Shown here piece by piece: positions 24,430 to 36,129 of a stretch of DNA of 64,000 nt. The position numbers were made by a program, and so were the translations under genes. The stretch lies in contig NC_060211.1 of assembly GCF_021130785.1 (NCBI RefSeq), positions 126,987,001 to 127,051,000 of the forward strand. The letters run 5' to 3'. Within the stretch, counting starts at the first letter, position 1. The number at the start of each line of letters is the position of its first letter. The notes under the pieces are model-generated. The model had not been told where the DNA came from and did no database searches. It saw only the letters and a list, made by a program, of their open reading frames with translations. Source of the DNA: Homalodisca vitripennis. Its lineage: Eukaryota; Arthropoda; Insecta; Hemiptera; Cicadellidae.

Positions 24430-26010
24430 ACGCAAATTCTCACCCGAAAACATTAATCTTTTTTCACAATTACTTTCTAAAGAATCGTGGTCTGATGTCT
24501 ACAACTCTAGAGTAGAAACAAAATATGACATTTTTTTTCAAAATTTTCGTTTTCTATTTTGATCAGGCTTTTCCCAAAATATTGGTTACAAAAAGAAATA
24601 AAAAATGTACATGGATTCCTAAAGTTTAATAAGATAAACAAAAACATATTATCAAATTAACAAAGGAATATCGATATAAAAGAAGTAATAGTTTAAAAAC
24701 ATATTTAGATCAGGAAAAGACTATTTACAAAAAAGAATTAAATAAAGCTAAAAACAAATATTTAAAAAAAATTAAAAACTCTGACAACATTAAAAAAACT
24801 GTCTGGAGTATAATTAACTCTGAAGTTGGGGAAAATGAAGGGAAACCATTTAAAAATATAATTTTAAAACAAGATTCAGAAATAATTGTAGACCCTAAAA
24901 AAATTGCAAATATGTTTAATGATTATTTTAGTACAATTGTTACAGATTTGAATGTAAATAGTAATAATCAAAATGGGGAGATTGATGTGGAAACTGATTT
25001 TATTGATGCAGTGTTTGTAAAACCAAAGTTTGAACTGAAACCGATTAATAAAAAGGAGGTGGAAAAAATCATACAATCTTTAAAAAATAAACACTCCAGT
25101 GGGCGTGATGAAATTCCTGTGATAGTAATAAAAGCTGTGAAAACCAGCATCAGTAAAATTTTGTGTCAACTTATAAATTCTTCATTTGTATCAGGCATTT
25201 TTCCAAACAAATTAAAACAGGCAAAAATAATCCCTTTACATAAAAAAATGACCCTGAAAATATATCAAACTATCGCCCAGTATCTGTTCTCCCTTCAATT
25301 TCTAAAGTATATGAAAAATCAGTCCATTTACAATTATCTGAATTTTTGGAAAAATTTAATATTTTAGATGATAATCAGCATGGATTCCGGAATGGAAGAT
25401 CGGTTGTGAGCGCCGCTATTGAATCTGTTATTGAGTCCGTTGACAAAGAAAAATATACAGCTGGTATATTTATGGACCTTTCCAAAGCGTTCGACAGTGT
25501 AAAACAGTAAATTATTAGAAAAACTTCATGTCATTGGAATATCTAAAAGGGCTCTTATTTGACAAATAGATCTCAATCTGTGGAAATTACCCATTTGACA
25601 AATCATAACAGAATTATCAAATCATCATCAGCTCATCAGCCAATTAAGTTTGGGGTGCCCCAAGGTTCAATCTTAGGGCCTCTCCTTTTTTTGTGTTATC
25701 TTAGGGGTATAGAAGATACCTTAACCTATAGGCAAAATTCAAAACTATGTCTTTATGCTGATGATTCTAATTTGATCATGTCATCTAATTCTCCAGAAGA
25801 AACAGAAATCTTTACATTTGTGGAATTGAATAATATTGGAAACTATTTTCACAATCACAACTTATTGTTAAATTCACAGAAAACCAAATTTATAAATTTT
25901 AAAACAGCACGGAACAAAACCACAACAGAACCAATTATAACTTATAACTCATTTAACATTGAAAAGGAAAATCAAATTAACTTTTTAGGTTTAACAGTTT
26001 ATGAGAATTT
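24430..26010 (+). pseudogene. Reverse transcriptase of element P, 5' part
   Basis: An RT N-terminal spacer with Lys-rich helices (24650-24830) is followed by MFNDYFSTIV, then RDEIPVIVIKAV. A box: FMDLSKAFDSV. B box: FGVPQGSILGPLLF. C box: LCLYADDSNLI, both catalytic Asp kept. FLGLTVYENL comes just before the insertion point. Several frameshifts (near 25255, 25505 and 25555) show decay. Confidence 0.87.
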
Positions 26011-26012
26011 AA

Positions 26013-27357
26013 CCCTTTGAGTGCCACGGGTATTTTCCGAAGGCATATGCATAAAGTGCCACGCTGTTTTTTGCATATTTGTAAGCTTTTGGGAAAAAGG
26101 CTGTTGTAAAATAACTACCAAACAGATTTCCATCATTTTGTTGTTGTTTTTTTTCTTATTAAATGCAGAAAATGATACATATCGTTACAAATAAAATTTG
26201 ATTTATAAAAATATAAAAATCTTAGTATTTATAAAAAAAGTTTTTTACTTTTGTATAGAAAGTTAAGTTTCGACCTAATTTGTGTGTATACAGTATTTTT
26301 AAGATTTTTTTTCTTTATACCATGGTAAATGCCATATGATTCTAAAGAAAACCCATGTGTAATATCTTATTCTAGAATTAAAAACATGGCATTATATGTA
26401 TTAACAAAATGCTGCCCGGTACCGACATTTTATAAACTGTACTTCATTTGTCAGAGTTTAGAAATTACTTAGTAATGATGTAGTTTTCCCAATAAATCTA
26501 ATAAAACATTAATACAACACAAATAAATACGATTAGTACATTTAGAAACAAATACTTGCTAACATATTTACATAAAAGTTTACATTTACTAAATAATAAC
26601 CCTAATAATATTTACACTGAAAATTCACGTTTTTCGCTTGGACACAACTCAAATCATACATTACTTTTGTAAAGAAATACAGTAAAATACTGTATAAGTT
26701 ACTATTTTATTTTATATTTACTAAAATGCTTGGTTATCGGCACATAAACAACAAGAAAGGCCGTTACGCAACATGGTACTCGTCCGCTACGTGTGACTGG
26801 AAGACAGAACATCTTACAGGTACTTATCACAGCCCACTATTTTTGGACGAGTTCTCCTTATCAGAGATCAAAATAAACTTCATTATACGTTCCTTCTTCC
26901 ATAATGAATCGAAAAATACTCGATGAGTCATACTTCCTATCTCCAAATAGACACAGGAATGACCTGACATTTTCGAATAATGAAACGTTCTTATAGTTTT
27001 TTATTTAATTGATTGTCGTAATAACTTGTAAATTCCAAAATAGGTTAAATAAAGTCAGTTGTTTTTAATACTGTAATTTATTTTGTCCCCGATAAGGAAA
27101 ACTCGTCCAAAAATAGTGGCTTCTTGATAAGTACCCAAACAACATAAGTTTCACAGATAAAATAGTAGAGAAACAACATAAAACTCGTATTTATTGATAG
27201 TTTGGAACCTATTGAATACAGCCGTCTGATTATTTGGCCAAAATAATCTTGTACTATATAAAATATTATCGAAATACGAAACGTCAAAATTGGCGACGCT
27301 GGCACTTTATGCACTTTTTGTACCGTCAAAATTAGCGACGCTGTGGAACTCAAAGGG
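26013..27357. mobile_element. Non-autonomous TTAA (piggyBac-type) element inside element P
   Basis: TTAA flanks both ends (26009-26012 and 27358-27361). The ends are CCCTTTGAGTGCCAC and GTGGAACTCAAAGGG, matching at 14 of 15 positions as inverted repeats. Subterminal inverted copies of GCATAAAGTGCCA lie near both ends. There is no transposase. Keeping a single TTAA joins the two halves of the host RT frame without a shift, which proves an insertion into an intact coding region at that spot. A smaller palindromic repeat is nested inside (26819-27135). Confidence 0.92.
26819..27135. repeat. Nested palindromic repeat related to the 198-1031 foldback
   Basis: The ends GGTACTTATC and GATAAGTACC are a perfect 10-bp inverted repeat. 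The arms continue for about 55 bp (CCACTATTTTTGGACGAGTT against AACTCGTCCAAAAATAGTGG). The right arm matches the right arm of the element at 198-1031, sharing GATAAG, AAAAATA-TGG and GTACCC in order. It is therefore a shortened copy of that family, either inserted into or captured by the TTAA element. Confidence 0.7.
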
Positions 27358-27361
27358 TTAA

Positions 27362-27912
27362 ATTGGGAAGAACATGTACAGAAAATTTTAATTAAAATTA
27401 ATTCCGGAATCTTTGCATTATCAAAAATGTCCTTTTATTGTAATTTGGAAACCTTAAAAAGTATATATTTTGCCCATGTTCACTCCCACCTTTTATTCGG
27501 TATAGCGTTATATAGATCAACAAAAATATTAAATATGGATAACATTTTGAAGCAACAAAAAAGGGCCATTAGAATTATGCTTAAGCTGAAACGTGATGAT
27601 TCAGCCAGAGAACATTTTAGAAAATTAAAAATTTTTACAGTTTTTGGTCAATATATATTTGAAACAATTCTTATTGCCAAAAAACAAGAACTAGAGGCAA
27701 AATCAATACCATTATCCCACTCTTATAATTTTAGGAGGAGAAATGAGATAGTTCAGCCTCACAGGTTAAAATTTTTCGAGAAAAAGCCCTCATATGCAGG
27801 TAACACATTTTTAAAATGTGTTCCTGAAAATATTAAAAAAGAGAATGATTGGTCAAAATTTAAGAAAATGCTCAAAGAATATATAATAAATAGCAGTTTA
27901 TTCATTAGATGA
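27362..27912 (+). pseudogene. Reverse transcriptase of element P, C-terminal part
   Basis: The frame resumes after the DNA transposon: LNWEEHVQKILIKINSGIFA, SHLLFGIALYRS, KQQKRAIRIML and EKKPSYAGNTF, then a stop. These are the conserved C-terminal stations of Jockey/CR1-group RT proteins (WxxHI; YGIxxW; QKKAIRxI; and near-terminal KxPSxxG). About 150 bp of 3' UTR follows. Confidence 0.85.
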
Positions 27913-28065
27913 GTTTTCCACCTCCCATAGTTAGCTGTAGTTACACAACATTTCTGTATGTAGTATGTATTATTTTTTGTTTTAGGTTTATATTTTATTT
28001 CGACACTATTCACTGTACCACCAATGTACATGATTCATGAATAAAGACGTTTGACTATTGACTAT

Positions 28066-29120
28066 AATAAAAATATGAGTAAAAATTGATCAAATAGGTA
28101 CAATATATGTGGTTAATGTGGTGTAACATGTATGTGAATCCACTCTATTAATTTCAGATTAGCCACAAAAGGCAAACCCATATAAAAAATTTTTACCCCC
28201 TTTTCAATGTGGCTCTCTCATATCTCCTTTGCCTATGGCCGTTATGAGAAAATTAGGGTCATTCTGTGTGTTTCTAATACATCCTGAGCAACTTCAAGCC
28301 GCAGCTGCTTATATTCTGCCAAGTTCTTTGCAATAAATTTTGCACCAGCTGTGTTTGGCCAAATGGACAGTTATGGACAGTACTACGTCAATTCTCCCTC
28401 TCTAAAACACGAATGTAATAAATAACTTTATCATTTTGACTTGCTGCAAACTTTAATCATGTCTTACTCCTTTATCCATGTCACACTCAAATCATCTCTT
28501 TCAAAGGAATGGTCAGAATCATGTCAACATGAGTTTTTGATGAAATATGTTGTTTCACTTGTTCCATCATACTGTACAAAACAGAATGCAATAAGCACTT
28601 AGTACGTACAAGGTATTTTTAACTGTATCTGACTAACATGATATCATGATTACTTGACTAGCTACCATATAGATGCAGTAGTTGACTGCATCTATATGCA
28701 TGCATGTACCTCACTCCATACTTTTAATTCTGTAAATATCAAATACTTTTTGAACACACCTCTTAGTCACTGCCAGATTCTCATTTTTGACTTGAATTTA
28801 ATAAAAATAATTTTTTTTTTACCTTAATTATATGTATGAAAATATAACTAGTCTACAGTTCACTTATTAACCAAACATTAATTTTATACATCCTTACTTT
28901 CTTTATACCTTATTTCAACTCATATAGTGTGAATGATTTAATTTATTGCCTAGAGCAATTTCCCAATTTAGTTTTGTGTTTGCTATGTTTGTAGCATAGT
29001 GACAGTCATTACAGCTTACCTCACTTTATAATTTCTCAGTAAGTTCCAAAGTAAGATTCTTGAAATTACGTAGTCATTGCTAAAACCTGCTCTTGAACAC
29101 ATTCTGTAATATATTTACAG
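28066..29120. other. End of staufen intron 6
   Basis: AT-rich intron downstream of element P, with no recognisable coding or repeat structure beyond a short GCATCTATATG duplication near 28670-28705. Confidence 0.4.
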
Positions 29121-29332
29121 ACGCTGATCCCGGAGTAGTCAACATAGAAGCGGATTCGTCGTCAGAGTTGAAGTCACCAATCTCACTTGTTCATGAACTC
29201 GCTTTAAAAAGGAATTTAACAGTGTTGTTTGATGTGATAAGTGAAAAAGGACCTCCACACATGAGGACATTTGTGACGAGGTGTTGCGTGGGTGACAACT
29301 TTGAAACTATGGGTGAAGGGAATGGTAAAAAG
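29121..29332 (+). CDS. stau: staufen coding exon 7 (most of dsRBD3)
   Basis: After 8.7 kb of intron the acceptor ATATTTACAG precedes residues 268-337. SPISLVHELALKRNL begins dsRBD3, the main RNA-binding domain of Staufen. SEKGPPHMRTFVT and VGDNFETMGEGNGKK give loop 2 and the strands. The GPPHM motif is diagnostic. The donor is AAG|GTAGGT, phase 0. Confidence 0.97.
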
Positions 29333-29512
29333 GTAGGTATAGTTGTTAACTACATGCACCATTCAAAAAGCTTTGTAATTCATAGATTTATAAAGTAATT
29401 GTATTTTACTATCTCTGTTGAAGTCTTATTACTTACTGTATATTAATATCTATTATTAATGGATCATAGTCGATCATATATTCCTCAAATTATTGAGGAA
29501 AACAATTTAATA

Positions 29513-30759
29513 CGAGAGTTATTCAGAAAGTAAGGAACAAACATTTACAACATTTTTACATAATCACCATGCAAATTCAGGCACTTATCATAGCGGTGGA
29601 CAACCTTTGAAATTCACTTGTAATTGAATTCTGCTGCCTGTGATCTCAGCCACTCAGTGATGCGTGCCTAGAGCTCCTCATCATTGACTAAACTGTGTTG
29701 GTAGTCAGGTCTTCATTTTCAGAAACAAATGAAAATCACTTGGCGCAAGATCACGACTGTGGGGGATGAGAAAAACTTCCCAGTTGAACGAGTTCAAGAG
29801 TTCTTATGTAAGGTTTGCCGTGTGAGGTTGGGCATTGTCAAATTTTTGGATGACAATTTTCCTCTGCGATTGTTTTGGGCAGCACTTTCAGCAATGTTTG
29901 GCAGTACCGTTCAGAGTTTATTGTTACACCACGCTCAAGAAAATCAGTAAGAAGAACACCTTGCTTGACCCAGAACACTGTTGCCATGATCTTCCTTGCT
30001 TGCCGACAAAGTTTGCAGACATACCCCTTGGTTTTTTAAGGGAACTTGTGTGCTTCCACTCTGTGGACTATAAATTTGTCTCAAAATTCATATGTTTCAC
30101 CCAGGTTTCCTGTTATGATTTGATTCAGTAGTACATCACCATGACTGTGGTTGGCTTCCAAAACATCAAAGCTACCCCCATTCATTGTTCTTTATGGTGA
30201 TCTGTAAGCATTTTTGGCACCCATCTTGCACAAAATTTGGTGGTAGCCTAACTTCTGTGAAACAATTTCAAACAATGAAATCTGTGAAACTTGTGGGGAA
30301 CTGAGAAAGCTCATTTATTGTGAAACAGTGGTTTTCCCAATTTTTTTTTATCAACTTTGGCGACCAGATCGTCAGTTACACTGCTCGGATGTCCTCATGC
30401 TCTTCTCTTGATCATGAACGTTTGTTCTGCCATTTTTAAACTGAATGCGCTATTTTCCTGACAGAACTTTCAGTCATTAAGTTGTTCCCATACACTTCAC
30501 ACAGTTCCTGATGAATTTCTATTGGTTTGAAGTTTTTTGCCAACAAAAAAATGAATTACAGACTGCACTTCACATCTAGTGGGATTTTTGATTGCAGCAC
30601 ACATTTCAAATATGAAAAAAATTGCAGCGAGGAGATGTTCCCGATGTCATGGCTAGACACTGATTGAGATACTGAGTATGAGTACACAAATATATATGCA
30701 ATAAGCTCCTTCCTGGCAGCGTCAGGTGGAAACATGCCTTACTTTCTGAATAGCTCTCA
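29513..30759 (-). mobile_element. Degenerate mariner-like transposon
   Basis: The ends are inverted repeats: CGAGAGTTATTCAGAAAGTA on the left and, in complement, TGAGAGCTATTCAGAAAGTA on the right, each next to TA (29511-29512 and 30760-30761). The 1.25-kb length is typical of mariner. A broken transposase is read on the minus strand. It lies in staufen intron 7, about 180 bp after exon 7. Confidence 0.9.
29560..30640 (-). pseudogene. mariner transposase pseudogene
   Basis: On the minus strand CAAIKNPTRCEVQSVIHF is the N-terminal HTH region. FDNAQPHTANL is the second catalytic Asp motif (HDNARPHTA). HSRDLAPSDFHLF is the third (YSPDLAPxDYHLF), about 34 residues later as in DD34D mariners. There are many stops and frameshifts. 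Confidence 0.85.
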
Positions 30760-31129
30760 TATATTCAAACAATAAGTACACAATTATTGCAGAAAGCAAC
30801 ATTAACAAAATCAAACATACATCCAGAAGACTGATCCGAAGTCATCTGTTCTCTCCACCCTTATATTTGTATAATATGTTTTCTAAATTACATATGCAGC
30901 AAGCGCCAACAAGATGATTGAATATTGAATTCAATACAGACTGCACAGTAACTTAAGGCACCAAATACATATGTTGTGTATATTTTAAATTTTATACGCC
31001 TTATAAAATAAATTTAAGCTAAATTATCACTAAACAAAATCAGGTATACTAATTAATTGAGAATGTTCAATGTCAGTATTTGATCTAAATCTGAAAAGAC
31101 AAAGCCCGCACTCAATTCATTTATCATTA

Positions 31130-32085
31130 ATTAACTCCAACTTCCTGATATTCCAAAAAGTAGAAATTTGGCGCATATATACTTAATGACTAGAAAAACA
31201 AAATCATTTTCATGAATATCAAACACCCACAGAGGTTTAAATTGAGTTTCGACCCCTAGAAGAACTATATTTTGGGTTTTTTCCAACTTTTCAATGTCTA
31301 AGAAAGTAAGAAAGATGACATTTGACATAGATGTGTCTTATGCTCTCAACAGACTAATAAAAATCTTTTCATGAAGTTCAACCATCCCTAGTGATTTAAA
31401 TGGTGTTGAAAACCGTAGAAGAACAATATTTTTTTCTTCTTCCAACTTTCCAATGTCGTGAAAAAATTAAATTTAACACAGGTGCATCATGACTTGAATA
31501 GAATATAAAAGGCATTTTCATGAAAATCAACCACCCATAGCGGTTTAAAAAGGGTTTTAAGCCCAGAAGAGCTATATTTTGCTTATCAACTTCTCAGTGT
31601 CCTGCTACGATGAAATTTAATACAAATGTGTCCCATGCTATTAACAGGAAAAGAAAAGAACATTTTTGCTGATCAACACATAGGGACTGAATTAGGATTA
31701 CAACCCCTAGAAGAATTATATTTTTGTTCTCCATTTTCTTGCTGTCCTAGAAAAATGAAATTTTACATACGCATTCCTCATCACCTAAATAAAAAAACAA
31801 AAGCACTTTCATTAAAATCTATCTATAGGGGTTGAAAAAGAATTGCAACTCTTAGTAAAACTATATTTTTGATTTTGAACTTCCTGATGGCCTTGAATGA
31901 TCTAATTTGAAATAAAACACTTCTTATCCTTTCAACAGCCACTTAAAAGATATTTCACAAATTTCAACCAACCATAGGAGCTGGAATAGGTTTGTCCCTT
32001 AAAGAACTATATTTTTTTTCAACTTCCCACTGTCCAGAAAGGCAAAATTTGACAAACATGTGTATTGTGCCCTAAATGACTAGCC
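31130..32085. repeat. Degenerate tandem array, about 145-160 bp per unit, six units
   Basis: The landmark AGAACTATAT or a close variant recurs at 31261, 31420, 31568, 31712, 31857 and 32003. Between landmarks the order of blocks is constant: CCAACTT(C/T)C, a GAAATTTAACA-like block, TGTGTC-ATGC, CATTTTCATGAAAATCAACCA, CCCATAGGGG and CCCTAGAAGA. Divergence among units is high, so the array is old. No coding function is apparent. Confidence 0.8.
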
Positions 32086-32094
32086 CCACTGAAG

Positions 32095-32650
32095 ATATCT
32101 TTATACCAGAAGTAGATTACAATGGTCAGAAGTTGTCGCTTTTTGACGAAAGAATACTTTTCAGACCAACATACATATACTTTCTTGATCAGGACAGTAA
32201 AACAAATGCTGTTACGGCACCTGAAATACCTTAAACCACAAAGTAGATTACTATGAATGAAGGAAGGTATACTCTTTTTGACTGAAGTAGACTTTTACCG
32301 GAAATATTTTACTCTAGAACTACATTGTTTTTAATGTAAACGTATACTTTTTGAAGGAAGAGGACTTTTTAGATCTTATATATGTATATGTTGTCTTGAT
32401 CAGGGCAACAATGCAGAAATTACTACGGCACTGAAAATACCTTAGAGTGGAAGTAGACTACAATGACTGGAAGTTGACGCTTTTTGACTGAAGTTGAATT
32501 TACAGACTAACATATGTTTACATTTTCTTGCTTCTGACTGTAAATGCTACTGGGGCACTGAGAATAACATAGGCCTAAGGAAAATTACAAAGGCTAATAG
32601 TAGACTCTTTTTGATTGAAGTAGGCTTCTCATACTGAGTATGTATGTATT
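32095..32650. repeat. Second degenerate tandem array next to the first
   Basis: Units share GAAGTAGA(T/C)TACAATG followed by GTTG(T/A)CGCTTTTTGAC and GAAGTAGACTTT. Copies start near 32105, 32235, 32315, 32447 and 32575. Spacing is uneven (80-130 bp), with a longer higher-order repeat (ATCAGG(A/G)C and ACGGCAC...GAAATACCTTA recurring about 210 bp apart). Its sequence is unrelated to the first array. Confidence 0.65.
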
Positions 32651-32739
32651 GTTTTGACTGTGGAAAGTACCCAAACTCTATTAGTAAACAAAGCAAATGT
32701 ACTCACTTTGCAATGTTTACTTGTCTCTAAATGGCAATG

Positions 32740-33460
32740 ACCAATAAATATCTTTACAAACTCACCTGGACACCACATATTGATCAACTTTGTTCAAAAC
32801 TCTTAACTCCTGCATCTATGTCCTTAAAAGACTAAAGGTTACCAATACTCAGGAGATAACTAGAATTGTCTATTACACACTTTTTTTAGGCTCATCTCCG
32901 ATATGGTATAACAGTCTGGGGCAACTCCTCAGCAAAAAATGTGCAACGTATTCTAGTAATTAAAAAAAAGCGATTAGGATCTTAGCCAACCTCAATCCAC
33001 TTGACTCCTGCAGAAGTACATTTAAAGAACTAAAGATACTCACATCAGTATCCCTCTACATCCAGGAAGTTATCCTTTACACTACTAATCAAAATTTAAC
33101 AAGAACAGGACAGCTCCATTATTACAACACCAGGCATGGAATCAATTTCATTTTGCCCAACCGCCGTCTCAGCCTATATGAAGAGAAGCCAAGCTACATG
33201 GGACCAAAATTGTTTAACTGCCTTCCTGACTACTTGAAGAAGATCTCCAGACAAAAACATTTTAAGAGGAAACTTCAAGAATGGCTCCTGGAGTGGTCCT
33301 TTTACTCGATCAAAGAATTCACTTACTTAAAACAACAACATCGAAATTTGTAAAATTAAAAACCACTTTTGTATATTTATATAAAATATGACTTTACACC
33401 CTGACGCCATTGTATTTCTCCATGAAATTACAAATAAAGAATTTTTGATTTGATTTGATA
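32740..33460 (+). pseudogene. 3' fragment of a CR1/Jockey-type retrotransposon
   Basis: Frames in succession give TPHIDQLCSKL, AHLRYGITVWGNSSAKNVQR, HYYNTRHGINFILPNRRLSL, YEEKPSYMGPKLFNCLPDYL and KRKLQEWLLEWSFYS, the C-terminal part of a non-LTR RT protein. The 3' end is AATAAAGAATTTTTGATTTG with a TTGATTTGAT repeat near 33445-33462. It is strongly 5' truncated and decayed. Confidence 0.85.
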
Positions 33461-34407
33461 CTTGATGCTAGTACCAAGCAGATTGATCCTTTAGTTTATA
33501 TAAAAATTCTTTCCATTTCTGTTTATACCAATATCCTTACAGATCAAATTCCACTATAAAATGAAAGTTAAAAAATTAAAAGAAGTAACTTTTTAAATAT
33601 AGTCGGATAGATAAAAAAAAAGTCAATGATCTTTTGTCACAAAGTAAAAAAATATAAATTTTACAGGAATCTGCGTGGTGCAATCTGTTCTCAGAAGTGA
33701 GCATTTCCTGTAGTTTTGAGAGGAAAAATCTGCCCAATACGTACAGGACAAGAATGGCACAATCTTCGTAACATTTTCAAACAAAATGTATAATATCTAT
33801 ACTTTTAATATTAAAATTAATGTGAATGGCTTATAAAAAGTACAAATGTCTAAATAAATTAAACCTTAACAGCCAGAAGGTGCTTTTGTAGTCTGTTCCT
33901 TGCTACAAGCTTATATTACATTTTACATAAGTCTGTTATATTTATTTTAGAAAGTAAAAAAAGTTTAAAAATATAGTGATTAAATTTAATATATAATAAA
34001 ATATACTTCAATTTTGGAATGGCGGAATAAAACAATTTTGTAAAGAAGTCTTACAAATAATACAACTTTATTTTGTATTTATCTCAATTTTGATTGCTAA
34101 AAAGATATTTTTGTATTTCTTAAATCCTTGTTTATATTTCCTTATTAAGTCCTGATTAAAAATATTCTAAATGAAAAGTCAATTCAAATTTATCTAAAAG
34201 AAAGGATAAGAGAATTTCTGTAACTTTTTATCATAAAAGACTACATTATCCAAAAGACTACCTATTATATAAAAAACTAAGAACCTCATAAATAAATGTG
34301 CAAAGGACTTGTACGGAATATAAAAGAGAACTTGTTATTTTAAATTAATTCAGGTATACATCAAAAGAGATAACATACCAAAATACTATTTCTAAACATA
34401 AACCATA
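33461..34407. other. Intron 7 sequence without recognised features
   Basis: AT-rich; no gene or element motif seen on either strand. Confidence 0.4.
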
Positions 34408-34716
34408 CAAGCCCGATGTCTAGTACACATTATACCACAGCTGTAACTTTGTAGAGTTTACCTGGCGTCATATATGTAAAGCGGTTGGTACACCTGCCAA
34501 ACTGATGGTGCATGTGTATATAATCCACTCAAGCCCAATATTTACCACGTTATACCACTGATGTAACTTTCTAGAGTTTACCTGGCTTTACAAATATGAA
34601 GTGGTGGGTACCCCTGACAAACTGATGGTACATGTGTATATAATCCACTAAAGTCCAATATGCACTACATTATTCCACAGCTGTAACTTTGTGGAGTTTA
34701 CCTGGTGTCCCAGACA
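34408..34716. repeat. 120-bp tandem repeat, about 2.5 copies
   Basis: The block CATTATACCACAGCTGTAAC recurs with few changes at 34429, 34549 and 34669, exactly 120 bp apart. Each is followed by TTTGTAGAGTTTACCTGG. The two full units also share CAAACTGATGGTGCATGTGT and ATATAATCCACTCAAGCCCA. The third copy breaks off after the TTTACCTGG block. Confidence 0.85.
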
Positions 34717-36120
34717 GTCTACAGCAATTATCTCATTCTGGTTCACTGCTTTACTCCTGAAAAACATTAGTATTGTATGATAGAGTGCATTTATTTTCAT
34801 GCTCCATAATTGAAAGTAAAGTTTCTTATAAAATATTCGACATGTAATTAACATTGTAGTCCACAATTCACTAAAAATCTGAAGTAGCAATATATCTAGC
34901 AAGAGTTTCACACCGTACCTGCTGGTTAGCAATAAACATGTTACTCAGATAGTATTATGTGTGCTAGAAGACTTTAGTGTCATATTAAATGACAAATGAA
35001 ATTTCTAACAAGTTTAACAGGACATTTTTAAGGAATGGGATAGGAGAAGAACAGGCATTTTATACAGTCCTAGAGGAATATAAGGCTTTCGTTGTTACAC
35101 ATACAACTGAAGAAACTAATCAAGATCTTATTATAGTATAATTTATTTGTTTCTCAATACAAATCAAATTAAGGCATTAACCTGAAGAACTTGATTGAGT
35201 TCATTGAACAACATCAACTTCAACCAAAGTTTTAAATGAACAATTGTCAGAAACTGTATTTGTAACAGTTGAAGAATCAACCGATGTATCTTTATCTTGT
35301 GCGTGTTCTGTGATAAAGCTCATAACTTTCAGGACTTTGTGAAAGCTATTGACATGACTCTGGTGCGGTTGAAAGATTTTAAATAAAAAAGGACCAATTT
35401 ACAAAAATGTTGACATTGAAGTAAACAACTCCTGTCAATATTTTGGACAAGTGCAGTATGTTTATGAATACATAAATATTATGTGAAGAAACGTATAAGG
35501 AAATTTTGATTGTTAAAAGAAATAATCAATTTAATACTCATAAGATTACAAATGCAACAACACAGTTCATAGTTTTGTTTCAGTCACTTGTATGTAAAAT
35601 CACAGGATACTCAAAAAGCATATTCATCAATCCTGGTATGCAGAAGAGCTATATTTTGAAATCTGCTCCACTGAATTCAAGTTGAAATTATTTAATTAAA
35701 ACTTTAATAACTCAAAAATAATTGTTTAAATCTAAGAAGGAAGTTCAAGACGTCCAGTAGTCTTTCTTAGACAGACATGCGCTCAAAACTAATTGCTTCT
35801 TAGTACAGAAAGGTTCATAAAAGGTTGGTTGTTGTGAAGACAACTCTGATGGTTGCTCATGGGGCAATCCAACACAGGAAAAAATTAATACTAGATCAAT
35901 AATGCAATTGACTCCTACATGTCAACATGCTGTCAAATATTTTGGGAAAAAATCAGGTTCCTTGGAGATCAAAGACACTGATAAGAAAAAATACAGAGTT
36001 GTCTTATTCTTTGAAAGGACATCAAGTAAGATAGGTCAATAAACAGTTCAAGTTCCATCTAATAATTACTCTACAAGGTAACAAATATGAAAAAGAGTAT
36101 GTTTTACTATCAGGTCCAGG
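34717..36120. other. Intron 7 sequence, unassigned
   Basis: No clear motif. Given the BEL/Pao traces just downstream, part of this stretch may be the eroded 5' region of that element, but I cannot show it. Confidence 0.3.
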
Positions 36121-36129
36121 AAACATGAG

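Larger units (their letters stand above)
21190..28065 (+). mobile_element. Element P: CR1/Daphne-like non-LTR retrotransposon with PWWP, Ulp1-like, SGNH, EN and RT domains
   Basis: A nearly full-length but decayed element in staufen intron 6. In order it has PWWP (21.20-21.44 kb), a Ulp1-like cysteine protease (21.7-22.3), an SGNH hydrolase (22.63-23.2), a Ser/Pro-rich linker, an APE-type endonuclease (23.72-24.43), RT (24.88-26.01 and 27.36-27.91) and a 3' UTR ending with AATAAAG and a short TTGACTA repeat at about 28040-28062. A TTAA DNA transposon (26013-27357) interrupts the RT C-terminal part. The 5' limit is uncertain. SGNH esterase in ORF1 is known for CR1-group elements. PWWP and Ulp1 together upstream of it are, to my knowledge, unusual. 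Confidence 0.85.
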
